Shown here piece after piece: positions 1 to 10,499 of a DNA stretch of 64,000 nucleotides. The notes below the pieces were generated by a model, which searched no databases, was not told the DNA's origin, and was given only the letters and a program-made list of their open reading frames with translations. The DNA is from Eutreptiella sp. 'Long Island Sound 2002' (taxonomy: Eukaryota; Euglenozoa; Euglenophyceae; Eutreptiales; Eutreptiaceae), in NCBI GenBank assembly GCA_964036045.1, contig OZ038386.1, forward strand, positions 19,182,225 through 19,246,224, read 5' to 3'. Numbering within the stretch: the first letter of the stretch is position 1; each line of letters opens with the position of its first letter. The position numbers and the translations under genes are program-made.

Positions 1-3000
1 CCTTTCACCCAAACATGGTCATGTTCACCTGCCTACGCGACCACAGAACGACGAACTATTGCGGCATCTCCTCGAACATCTTACCGCACCCCGAGCTAAT
101 GGTTATCAGCTATCAAACACGCCAAAACAACAGAAATGGGGGACAAAGTACAGCTAGCGACTTGTCGTCTTTTTGTGATTGCTTCTTTGATGGCATTACC
201 ACCACCAAAAATTTGCTTGCAAAGGGGGGTTGGGGACGGACACTAATCACCAATGCATCATAGCTCCCAACCACACGGCATACCAAAAAGGCAGAATACA
301 ATGAGCATTTTTGTGCCCTTTGATTGATGTTGTGTTGATCATGCTTGGTGCTCATGTCTTTCTCCTACCTCTACCTCGACACTTGATTTGTTGCTCGTTG
401 GTGCGACGGCATGGCTGGCAATAGCCATGCCACAGTGTCCACAAAGCGGAAATGCTAACAACACGGTTTGACTTTATTGAAGCGTTCCCTTGCCCCCAAA
501 TCCACCGAATTCTGCGCATTGGGGGTGCAATGTGTATCAAGCGAAAATAATGCTGTGTTGGATGTGTTTTCCCCGATACTGCTTCATCCATCACTATTGT
601 TCGGCCAAGTATGGTGATGCATTTTCACAGTGCTGACTGCACCACCTCATCTCCTTAGACCCACTTTCTCATTCTCCATGGATCTCAATATTGGGGATAG
701 GATGTTATACACCCGCTTCAACGGTGTGCAAGTTCCTGCTAGATTGGTTGAGAGTGCATTAGCACTTGGAATGGTATCAAGGTGTGGGGAAGTGTGGGGA
801 AGGTGTTGAATCGGGACTGTCACCCCAAGTTCCCATTGGCCACCTCAATTTTTCACCGAGCCCTCGATTTTGATGCAAGGCAGGGCACAAATAGTGGGAT
901 GCGATAACAAATCCTCAAAGACGTATGAAGAAGCTCATGTCCGTGGGGATGTGCCTTGGTACTATTGGTACCCCAGTACTGCCCCCGTCCAAAATTGGGT
1001 GCCTTCCCTTTTCATTTCATCCCCCTCCTCCCACCCCCTCCCCTTGTTGCTAAATAAAGGCTTGACTTCACCGGGCGTGGTTCAATTTTTTTTTTGAAAA
1101 CGATCCTTTTGTTTAAGTGTAAATTGTTAAGTAGTGTCATTTCCAATCCTCACTTGCTAAATGCCGCAAGTGTACTATTCAATGTTCTTGGCCTCCCCCC
1201 TCCCGCTTCAAGTGGCACTAGTGGCTAGTGGCACACGGCACAAACACTTTAGCCCGCAACCCTATGCACATTGATTGGGACACTTCCAAATTGAGCAAGA
1301 GTGGAAGGCAGTGATATGTTGCAGAATTGGGGGCTTCGGTGACAAAAGGGGCAGAATGTTCCACTGAAAACCCTCAGTGTGCCACAGCGGTTGACTGTCC
1401 ACCATAGTGTGTTCGGACGTGGTGGGCGGTTTTAGGTGTAGGAACGGGATGGGGTGGTGGCGGGTGGGGGGGGGGGGGGTTGCGTCGAGGCCTTATGCCA
1501 CAGACTGTGCATTGCACGCCGATTAGCAACACTTTTGTGATGGCACGTTGCACCTCTCATCAAGCATAACCTCGTACGAAGTATCTGAATGGAGCAATCC
1601 TCCGAACAAAATTTGCAAACCTACATAGATTTATTGGAAGGCCCTATCCGTGGCATAGGCACAAGGATATCCGCAGATACCCGTGGTATATGCCACAGGA
1701 TATCGCAGCGGATATGGTAGTGGTGATATCCCGTGGCATAGGCACAGGATACAACGGATATCTTGTGTCAACCTTTGTAGTGGTTGATATCAAAAAATTT
1801 TGACAGGTCAATTTGCACGAATTCTCAAGATGCATGTGCCAGACTGCAAACACCAAACATATATGCCGCATGTTTTCATGGAACGCAGTGGTTTTTTTTG
1901 CCAAAATAAGCATTTGAAATGCAAAAGAAAAACACACAAAATGTGGCATTGTACATGTGGAGTGCTACAAGCATTGTGTGGACAACAAAGTTGCAGGCAT
2001 TTGTGACCCATGGAGTGGCACTGACCCGCGATTTGTGATTGGTACTGTGCATTATGAACAGATCATTTTCCAAGGTGACCGATAGCTTGATCGAAACCTT
2101 TGCCCTCCTGATTTGATTGGCAACGAGTCAAACCCGGGAGAGCAGAACGGAACGGGTCAGCTGTTTGGTCCATAACACAATGCATTATTTCGTGAGTGCT
2201 CAAAGTAGTTCGTTCACTTTTTTCGAGGCATGCCGGTCTCCCGCTGAGACAATGCAACAAGATGACATCAATCTCACAAGGAGAACGATCGGTGCAATTG
2301 ATGACACGCCACACACACGCTCCAACCCAGCCTGCTACAGAGCCATCATGGCTTCCCGGACGAAAAAGTAATGAATTGATATTGCCACGTAGGATTGATA
2401 ATTTTGGTCGTATAACTGTCTGGATTGTCACTGAAAAGAAAATGGATTCTTGTATTGGACCTCATCGTTGTGGTTATCTTAGTGGTTGGATGTGTAAAGT
2501 GAATCACAATGGGAGTGGTGGCAACTGCAGGGGGTGACTCCAGTGGGTCCCGGTGGCACCACTCGAAGTCAAGGTATGTGCGCGTGTGTCTCGTGCCTTG
2601 ACGAATGCAAGTGAGCATTTGTAAGATGCGCCATCCGCTCTTTTCGGGTATCGCCCCCTTCTTTGAGCCACCAAATTGTGACCACCTTTGAATTTAGGCG
2701 CAATTTTCAAGCCCCACGGTCCAAAGTTACACCCATTGTCTGGACGAGAGCCATCCCCCTGATTGCGCGCCGGACGCGCGCGCACACACATATACGATGG
2801 GAACGCAAGCACGACAAGAGAAGGTAAAGCGGTGGAAAAAAAACTCCTTACACGCACACACACACACACGCACAAACCTGCCGGCACAGGCAGAGGCACA
2901 GGCACACACAGGTGCAGGCACAGACATAGGCAATGCCATGTTTTGCATGCTAATTTCATGGTGAGTACTGAGGCCGAGGCTGTGCCATGTGCAGTGCTAC

Positions 3001-3269
3001 TTCAACGTTTGGCCTGGAATCTACACGCTTGCCCCCGGTGGTTGTTGGCAATTGGTCACTGCATTCAGCCAACAGGCAAAATGGCAAGCCAACTCAAGTG
3101 ATGAATGTCACCATAGTCAATGCCAATATCACAAAAGTCAGAGTCAGCTGTTTTGCAGATTGCAGGGATGTTTTGTGCATCCATCATGCGCCCGCCATAC
3201 CATACCGTGCCATACAGTTTATTGCAGGGCTTTGTCACTCCAGTTTGCTGCTGGGGTTGTCAGCATATT
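1..3269. other. Non-coding stretch upstream of Hv1
   Basis: I recognise no gene here. All open frames are short and resemble no family I know. It contains G/C homopolymers near 1469, a CA-rich tract near 2850 and the local repeat described separately. The last few hundred bases should hold the Hv1 promoter and 5' UTR, but no motif can be assigned. Confidence 0.4.
1645..1755. repeat. Local repeat of a CCGTGGCATAGGCACA unit
   Basis: The phrase CCGTGGCATAGGCACA followed by GGATA occurs near 1649 and again near 1730. Related GGATATC and GTGGTATATGCCACAGG palindromic phrases lie between them. It looks like a short degenerate repeat cluster rather than a gene. Confidence 0.5.
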
Positions 3270-6200
3270 ATGGGGCTTGACAGCTTGCCGACGACGAAGC
3301 ATTCCGTCAAAGATGACCCTGAGCCAGCTACCCAAAGGACATTGGTGGACGTAGCGCATGACGTTTACCACGCATTCTGTCATGGAGTACAACATTTTTT
3401 CCATGACAAGAGAGTGCACCAGTGTCTGATGATATTGCTTCTGGTTGACGTCTGCCTGGTGGTGTCCGAGTTAATGATGGACACCCAAGGTGAATGCACT
3501 GCAGTGGCGTTGCGTTGCAGTGAGAGCTGCAGTGCGTCTCAGCAAGCCACCTGTGGCATAGGTGTTGCCTTCACACACCATGATGATGGTTGTTTCGGGG
3601 CAGTGAGGTCTAGCCTTGTGAAGTTTGTTGGAGAGGGTTCATGGGGCTTTTTCAGGGTCAGTGATGACGATTCATGGGCTGTTCGCGGGGATTCATGGGC
3701 ATCGCCGGCCCCTGGTGCGCTCCAGTGAATTCGGCCACATTACCCCTCTGCAGTCCCCTGTCATTTTCTGTGATTCTGGGTCCTCATTCGCAGCACCATT
3801 ATCCTGTCAAGATGCCAATACCTTTCAGGTCCAATACCTTTCAGGCCAAATACGCAGTGCATCTTCGGCACTTCTGTGGGGAGAGGTTGATCTCAAGAAC
3901 TACGTTGCATTTTGGCACCACTTCCGAAATCCCCAACGCTCAAACGCATCCTCGTGTTACACACTCGTGTTACACGTCGTACACACTCTGGAATATGTGT
4001 GCTAAGGGCGATAAGAACTGAGCAGCCTCCGATTCCAGCTTTCAGACATGAAACTCCGCACAACACTGCCACCCTGAATTGGTACCCCAACAAATATTGG
4101 TACTGGAAATCGCATGTGCCAGGGCGGGGATTTCAGGCGGGGAGATTTCTGTGTCACCATTTGTGTTTAAGGAGGTGGCGAAAATTTCTCCGCCAAAAAG
4201 TTTCGGGTCATGGGGCAGTCCACCAGCATCAGAAAGCACTGTTGACGGTTGAGTGGACGGTTTGAAAGCGTTTACATCAACACTGCTTCCCAAGCTACAA
4301 AAAAACGAGAAGCAGGCAACCATAGGAACCAACACCTGTGGGCGCTCTGGGATGAGAAACACCGGTCTACGTGGACGTGCACTATCCGTCTGCGTAGACC
4401 ATTACAATATTTCTTCTTGAAACATCATCATACCTCTCCTCAGACGATTGCGATCCATTTGTGAACAGTTGGTGTACGTAGCACGGGTCCCTTATTATGC
4501 CGCTAAGGGGTTGACTACCAGGTCAAAGAGGGATTACATGAGTCCCCTGAGAATGCTGTTTTACTTTCTTTACAGAAGGGGAGGAAAGGGCGCAAATTTC
4601 AGTATGGTTACTCCCAAAACGATGTGTCTGCTGGTGAAATTATTTGCCAGAACAGCGCGCGTCGTGGCGGCAGTTCCTGTACTGCTGTTCGCATTGATTC
4701 TCAGCTCCAGTGTTCAGATTTTAACAACGATGATCCATCGATTGGATCTTCATCCACTCTTCAAACACTTGAAACGTTCTGCTGGCGGACAACTTCCTTG
4801 CTTGTTTGCACGCAGGGAGCGTGGGAGGAAGCTCAACCTTATACAGCAGAAATCAGGGGATTTTTTTTTTGCTGAGAGAAGGATCTCCAGTGATTGGAGA
4901 GTTGATTCAGGTGGTTCAGGAACCCGTTTCTTGCAACACTTGCTAGCCAATATGCCTAGCAAAAAAAGTATCCTGTTCGGCAAACAATGTAGCGGGGGGG
5001 GGGGCACTTTGTGAACTCAGCTGATTAGCCGTAAATTTCACAGTTCTATCTGTTCAGGTTCAATTTTTAGACTGTGGCATAAACTCATGCTGCCACATCA
5101 AGTGCAATTTATTGGCCGAAGATCTGGTGCCTCCAGCTTATTGTTACACCCATTTTTGCTTTATGGGACGGCCTATTTAGCCCGTTTTCAGAGTGCTTGT
5201 GTGGCAGTTTGAGCTTTGAGAGTTTCACGGATGGCAGAAATTCCCTGCCCGAAAACCTCCCTGCCACCCCCCCCCCCCCGGATGGTATTTGTGGTCCCTT
5301 GCCATGCTTGCTGCCAGGGCTAAAGCTGTCCTGCTGCTGGGCAACCGTGGCCCAAGGATGTGCTGGCACTGTGGTGCAGTCTTCGGAGGGTCTATGAGAG
5401 GTGTTGAGTGGAATTTAGGGTTGCGGATGGTTGTGAGAGGTGTGCAAGGGCTTCGGGGCTGCTGAGGGTTGCAGAGTGCCTTGGGAAGGTTGTCCAGGAG
5501 GCATTGAGAGCGGGACGCTTTTGCCGGAACCAGGCGCCCTCCACTGGCGTGTGCACAGTATGCAGCCGCCGCCCTGTTGACTCGGTTACTCTGTTTGTGC
5601 AGACGCTTGGCAGAAAGCACTGCATCACAAGACACACGACGCACTTGACGACCACGAAAATCAGACCGACCACAATCATCACGACCACGGCGACAGTCAT
5701 GATCCTGATCACGACCATGGCCATGGTCATGCGGTGTTCGCCCGCTTTGCGAACGATGTTGCCAGCGAATTGATGTGCAGCGGCGAGGCTTCAGTGCAAG
5801 TGTCCATGGAACTGTCCATGGCCCCGTGGCTGCACCACTGGCACGCTCCCATACACGTCCTTTCGGTTGGCATCTGCGCAATATTTTTTATTGAGTGCGT
5901 GCTCGTCATGCTGGCCGAGGTATGTCCCTCCAATTGTGCCGTCTGTCCAATGGCTGTGTGAGGTACGCCCCATCTAATCTTGTTGTCAGACGTAGGTCGC
6001 ACGCCCCTGCATTCTGGAGACCCAAAAAACCATCAGAACCTAATGATGTCGGTATAGAGAAGGAGAAGGGAATCCACCCTCCCTTGTGGCACCCAAGCCC
6101 AGATTTGCCGTTATATAAGGGTTCAGGTTGCGCGACCGAACTGTGGCGCAAACGTAAATGCGTGGTGCTGTGCCCCCTCCAATAATGATAATGCTGTGTG

Positions 6201-6924
6201 GAGGTCCGCGTCATCATTCTGTGTGAGGTATGCCCCCCCCATCATCCTCTGAGGGGTACCGCCCGGCAGGAAATCAATGTTCTCGTGTCCACCATGCTTA
6301 GACAAGGCCGTGGCAACATCAGCCATGGGTCCCAATTACATGCTTGCATTATGCACGCTCCGGCCCCTCACTCCCTGTCTTTCCACACACATTGGAATCT
6401 AATGCCTGCACCGATTCTGGGTCACATCGATGGCGGTCCCAAAAAAGACGGTAACACGAGGTCGTTCTGCTTAGACAAGGTGGGATACCGGGGGTGACGG
6501 CCATCGTCGGATTATGGCTAAGCACGGTGACCCCGTGTTATCGTCCTTTTCTGGGGCTGGGGCCGTGGCTGCGCAAGATGCTGTATGAGGTACCGCCGTT
6601 CCATCATGCCCTTCCCATCATGTTGTGCGAGGTTTGCGCATTTTCTTGCAGGGGGCCAAATGGTGGGGAAATCCGCTCTTTGTTTTGGACCTGTTCGTTG
6701 TGGGTCTCTCTTTGTATTGTGATCTAAAGTTGTCGGATGGCGCGACAGGGGGCTTGCTGCTGTTTGTCCGGCTCTGGCGATTCGCTCGCATATTTCATGG
6801 AGTGTTCATGATGGTATGCTATTGCTTACTCTGCCACAGACAGGCGATTTGGGAACGCAGGGGGCTGGCCAGGGTGTCGGAAGCTCAGAATACCACCGAA
6901 TTGTCACCCAGTGACATTTTGTGA
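3270..6924 (+). CDS. HVCN1: Voltage-gated proton channel Hv1 (three exons)
   Basis: Predicted plasma- or vesicle-membrane voltage-sensing proton channel, which opens on depolarisation and lets H+ out. Proposed exons are 3270-3489, 5603-5919 and 6652-6924. Junctions are CAAG/gtgaat, tgcag/ACGC, CGAG/gtatgt and tgcag/GGGG. Phases agree and give 269 residues. S1 is about residues 51-70 with Asp60 in LLLVDVCLVV, where the family keeps its selectivity Asp. S2 is 156-179 with Glu171. S3 is 187-203 with Asp192. S4 carries VRLWRFARIFHG with Arg219, Arg222 and Arg225, the Hv1 signature. The S1-S2 loop (74-117) is extraordinary, with about 13 His and 10 Asp. I chose ATG 3270 because the sequence upstream is Cys-rich and unlike the family. 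A 30-base stretch at 6814-6843 has GT..AG ends but is in frame, so I read through it. Splicing is predicted from sequence only. Confidence 0.88.
4448..5014 (+). other. Long open frame inside Hv1 intron 1
   Basis: A 188-codon frame opened by TTG, not ATG, lies wholly inside the 2.1-kb first intron. It has one hydrophobic segment near its middle (AAVPVLLFALILSSSVQIL). I know no family for it, and Hv1 phases work without it. It could be an unrelated fossil, a nested gene or chance. Confidence 0.2.
5957..6640 (+). repeat. Repeats in Hv1 intron 2 that mimic its 5' splice site
   Basis: The motif CTGTGTGAGGTAYGCC, often followed by C-runs and CATCAT, recurs near 5955, 6220, 6582 and 6624, with a weaker copy near 6195. 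Each copy contains GAG/GT like the genuine donor at 5919/5920. The phrase TGCTTAGACAAGG occurs near 6294 and 6468, and the same phrase marks the subterminal direct repeats of the family-2 transposons elsewhere in the window. The intron is therefore probably built from decayed family-2 elements. Confidence 0.55.
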
Positions 6925-8239
6925 GAGGCATTGATGGGGACCCAGGATTGCATTTTGTGGGGTCCACCCCTGCCCCAAGAAGCCGGGGGCTGAGTGGGTC
7001 GCAGATAAAGGAAATTTGGAAGCTTCAAATTTCCTGCCCGCCAAGTCAATTTGGTTCTCCCCCTGGAGGAAAATTTGCCTGTGTTGGTTTCTGGCCAGGA
7101 CTCCATTCTGTCGTCACCCCCTCCACCTCCTCCAGCCCGAAACCTGCCAAGCAATTATTGTGACAGTGACAGTGACAAGCTTGTCGATGCTGCTTATGTC
7201 GTATTGTCTCTTTTGATTTTAATGTCCTCCTCACAAAATGGTGGTTGAAAAGATTTGGTTTTGGCCCTGAAGGCGCCCATGTAATGGCACCATTGCATTC
7301 GAATCACAATCACAATGCGTGCTATTGTTCAGTTGTCGATGCCGATCCACCGAAGGAACTACCCTGATGCCCTTTGGGACGCCGATACAAAATTCCTGAA
7401 AGCCCTTGATTCCTAATGCAGCTTTCTGCTTGCTCTTTTTTCTTGTTGCCTGAGCCCGTGTAGGATGCTCGTCGATGCGTCTCACAAGCTACCATTATGA
7501 CCTCTAAACTCAATGCAGCACAGATGCATATTGTAATTCAGATTTGAATGGGATGGTAACATATGCGTGGTTTCATGGTCAAAATAGAGTGATGTGATGA
7601 GGGGACTGAACGCAGTGATAAAGGGAATGGAGCAGTGATATGATAAGGGGAGTGATCGACAAAGTAACGGAAGCATGATGCAGCCCAGGGTTCATGAGTA
7701 TCAGGTTTGTCGTCTGTTAAACTTATTTTAGTTACTTACTTACTTGGCCTTTATGGCACCCCCCCCCCCCTTCTCCCACCCACCTGTCTCTGACCGACAC
7801 CGCCCGCAGTCTATGCGTCCCCCACTGATGGACACCCCTTCGAGCCAATATGCACTACACAAGGGAAAGGACAGGTTCTTACGCAGTACTGTAAGAACCC
7901 CTGATAGCAGGCAGGGGCAGGAAACACACGTATTACGACCCCCGCCCCCACAGCCCCAGCCCCCAACACCCACACCATTCTGGCCCACCACCGACACAGC
8001 ACCAACACCAACACCAACACCAACATCACCACCACCAACTGGTGTGCCACCGACTAAGGGACGTTCGGGTGCCCGAACGCAAACCGACCCCAAGTGGCAA
8101 TTCTGAGTCTGTAAATCAGCATTTTCGGCGGGGATTCAGCTTCTTCTTCAACTTCCTCTTCAGGCCACTTCAGGTGCTTGAAAATGGATTTTGCTTCTTT
8201 TCCGTCATGATGAGATGGTATCCATAGCATTCAAATTAG
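6925..8239. other. Intergenic, simple-sequence rich
   Basis: No recognised gene. A Pro/Thr-rich open frame from ATG 7744 to 8106 is largely low complexity (CCCCCA and ACCAAC repeats). A frame around 7051-7190 with a Ser/Pro stretch is also unassigned. Confidence 0.4.
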
Positions 8240-8830
8240 CTATTCCTGACCATACTTAGATGTGCCTTTGGTGGACAATGGTTGACTATCGATTTCCCAC
8301 CCAAGTTGTTGGAATTTTTGTTCAAATGCCTCAAGACCAGCTCTTGTGGCCGCTTCAATCGATCTGCATGCCAAAAACAAACCCCAGTAGACGTTCAAAA
8401 TCACGTTTCAATGCAATCTTTCCACTTGAGTACACAATTATTTCAGCATCTGCAAGGTTAGGGGGACAGGAGATTCATCATCAACATCATCATCATCATA
8501 TCCATCCATCCATCCATGCCTGAAAACATTGTTCTGCTTGTTGTTATTATTTGTCTCTTCATCAGCTTAGATGCCACATTAAAGGCCCCCAATCCCATTC
8601 CGCCTCCTCCTCCTCCACTGGAAATAAAATTGTGTTCACTTTGGCAATTGGCCCACCGTGGTACTCGTTGGTATGTCTGCCTGAGCTCAATTTAATAGTT
8701 GAAGGGAGCTGTCGTCAGTATCTGCAGTTGTCAGCATTTTCATCAGGAGTTTGATCAAGTGCATCCAGATGTCTGAGATGGTTCCATTGCGGCCCCTTGA
8801 ATGAGTCGGCATGGTGAGATGAACAAAGGA
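8240..8830 (-). pseudogene. Coding-like fragments, unidentified
   Basis: Minus-strand pieces look protein-like but no single frame joins them. One runs from about 8456 after a good acceptor (ccttgcag) and contains AEIIVYSSGKIALKRDFERL. The next, one frame over, contains SIEAATRAGLEAFEQKFQQL and ends at a TAG near 8241. Upstream pieces (8560-8820) are open in two frames. A 19-base GT..AG segment would join the last two pieces in frame, but so would a frameshift. I cannot name the family. It could be a decayed gene or a gene with very small introns. Confidence 0.25.
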
Positions 8831-9024
8831 ACATCCTAATGTTCAAAAAATTGCGGTGGGGGTGCTATTCTGGCCTTCCTGGGGTTTTGGCCTACCCACC
8901 TACCCACCAGACCAGGAAAATTTTCCTCAGGGGAAAAACGAAATGTATCAAAGGAGCTGGAAAATGGATGCCAATTTTAGGTACACAAACTTCTTTGCGG
9001 CCTCAGCCCCCCCCCTCACTAAGC

Positions 9025-9063
9025 ATGATGATGATGATGATGTTGTTGTTGTTGTTGTTGATT
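9025..9063. repeat. GAT/GTT trinucleotide microsatellite
   Basis: A run of TGATGATGATGATGATG passes into GTTGTTGTTGTTG. Related CATCAT and CCAT runs occur near 8478-8515 and ACCAAC runs near 8000-8035. Confidence 0.9.
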
Positions 9064-9181
9064 TCGATGGCTGGGAAGTGGCCTGGCCTTCTTTCAGGCC
9101 TCCGTTCCCCTTCTTTTTGACAACGCCCTTGCTATGCTTCACACTGACCCGAGTGCATTGCTCCTTTTTTGTTGTTTGCAG

Positions 9182-9701
9182 ACCTATGGTTATGGAGAGC
9201 AGCGCGTGCACCACGAGAGTCTGCGCTTGGTCACCCTTTTCCTGCAAGAAAAGCACCGCGCCAACATGAAGATGCACAAGCTCACCACCAAGACCCAGAA
9301 GCAAGAGCAGGCCCTGCACCTCCTGAAGCTGCAGCTGCTGGAGGTGGAGTTGCGGAGTGAGCTGGCGAGGTACAACGAAGCTGTACCCCCACTCCCCATG
9401 GAACAAGACCCTCTCCTGCGGATCTCAGGTATCTTACGTCAGCTCCTTTCCATCTGTCTCTTTGTCTTCTGCAGCCCCAGCTGCGGGTTTGCTTCAGCGC
9501 TTGTTGAAGGTACCAGCGTTCCGTGCCGCCAGTCCGGATCACCAATCCCCTCGGTTGCTTCCTGACCTCCTGTGGTCACTGCCCGCTCACCATTGACCAT
9601 CCAACCGCAATTCAATCCTTGGCACGAAACTGATTTTTGTAGCACAGGACATAGAGTTGCATCCCAAGAGGTACTCATTTGTCAGCATTGTAGCCTGTTG
9701 A
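9182..9701 (+). CDS. Coiled-coil gene fragment, three exons, 5' end missing
   Basis: Exon 9182-9428 follows a textbook acceptor (gttgtttgcag) and ends TCAG/gtatc. It encodes a helical, Lys/Gln/Leu-rich stretch including HLLKLQLLEVELRSELARYN, a likely coiled coil. Exon 9475-9509 (35 bases, acceptor cttctgcag) restores phase and reads GLLQRLLK. A third exon from 9648 (acceptor gtagcacag) stays in phase and stops at TGA 9699-9701. The first intron would be only 46 bases. I do not recognise the family. Upstream exons should lie between Hv1 and 9182, but none is convincing. Confidence 0.4.
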
Positions 9702-10430
9702 TCGTGCCAGGTGAGTACTCAGCAGGGTGCAACTCCATGGGCTGTGCCGCTCAGTACCACTCATTGACTGGTTGTGTCCCGGTATTAGTCATTGCGATAA
9801 GACGGACCATTATTGGACAGCACAGGGCACGGCGTTGCATTCTTGCAGAAAGGCTTTTACTGATGAAGGAAAGTAGAAATACTGCGTGCGGTTGCATCCT
9901 TGTCGGTGTTGATACGAACACCTCGGCCGCCGTTCATCACACTTGACCCCAGCCACGTCAAGAGCTCCATCCAAAGGGAAACCAACAGTGCAGTGACTTT
10001 TGTTTGGGGTCGGTCACTGTCACTGCGCACCGGGTGGTGAAGCAAACCCTCTATCACCCCCCCTCGCCTCTCTGACATGCCTGGAAATGCTGCGCTCCAG
10101 AGATGTGTATCGCTTGGTGATCCGGAACCCCCTGGCCTGTGTCAACAGCACCACGAAAATGCGTTTCCCACCGTCGGGGTACAAAACCTTCTCTTCAGAT
10201 TCCAAAAGTCTGGTCTATCGCGCACATCCGGAAGTAGCAGCCGGCATGTTTGCTTCGCGTTTATGACAACCCCCCCAACCCACCCTCGCCTGCATCCCGC
10301 TTCTCTTTGAAGGTAAGTCCCTTTGAGTGGTTGCAATCCAGTAGCTCTTGGTGGGTGGCTGTGTTAAACAGCCTAAGTCTACCGAAGGTTCCACCGACAC
10401 CTACACCTAGCTCACCTTTATTAGGCTTTA

Positions 10431-10482
10431 CCCCTGCCCTGCCCTACCCTGCCCTGCCCTGCCCTGCCCTGCCCTGCCCTGC
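10431..10482. repeat. CCCTG pentanucleotide tandem array
   Basis: About ten copies of CCCTG with one CCCTA variant. It has no coding interpretation. Confidence 0.95.
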
Positions 10483-10499
10483 ATCATGCTCCATTTTAC

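Noticed and set aside
6814-6843. A 30-base intron at the end of Hv1
   Set aside because: It has GT..AG ends but is in frame and shorter than any credible spliceosomal intron in algae; reading through is simpler.
8360-8456. IIVYSSGKIAL as a TATA-binding protein repeat
   Set aside because: The rest of the repeat does not align and the second half does not fit TBP spacing.
9648-9800. Cys/His pattern CQHCSLLIVPG...C..C...H resembling an SLX1-type zinc finger
   Set aside because: It requires reading through a good splice donor and leaving the phase set by the preceding exons, the last ligand is misplaced, and no GIY-YIG nuclease is nearby.
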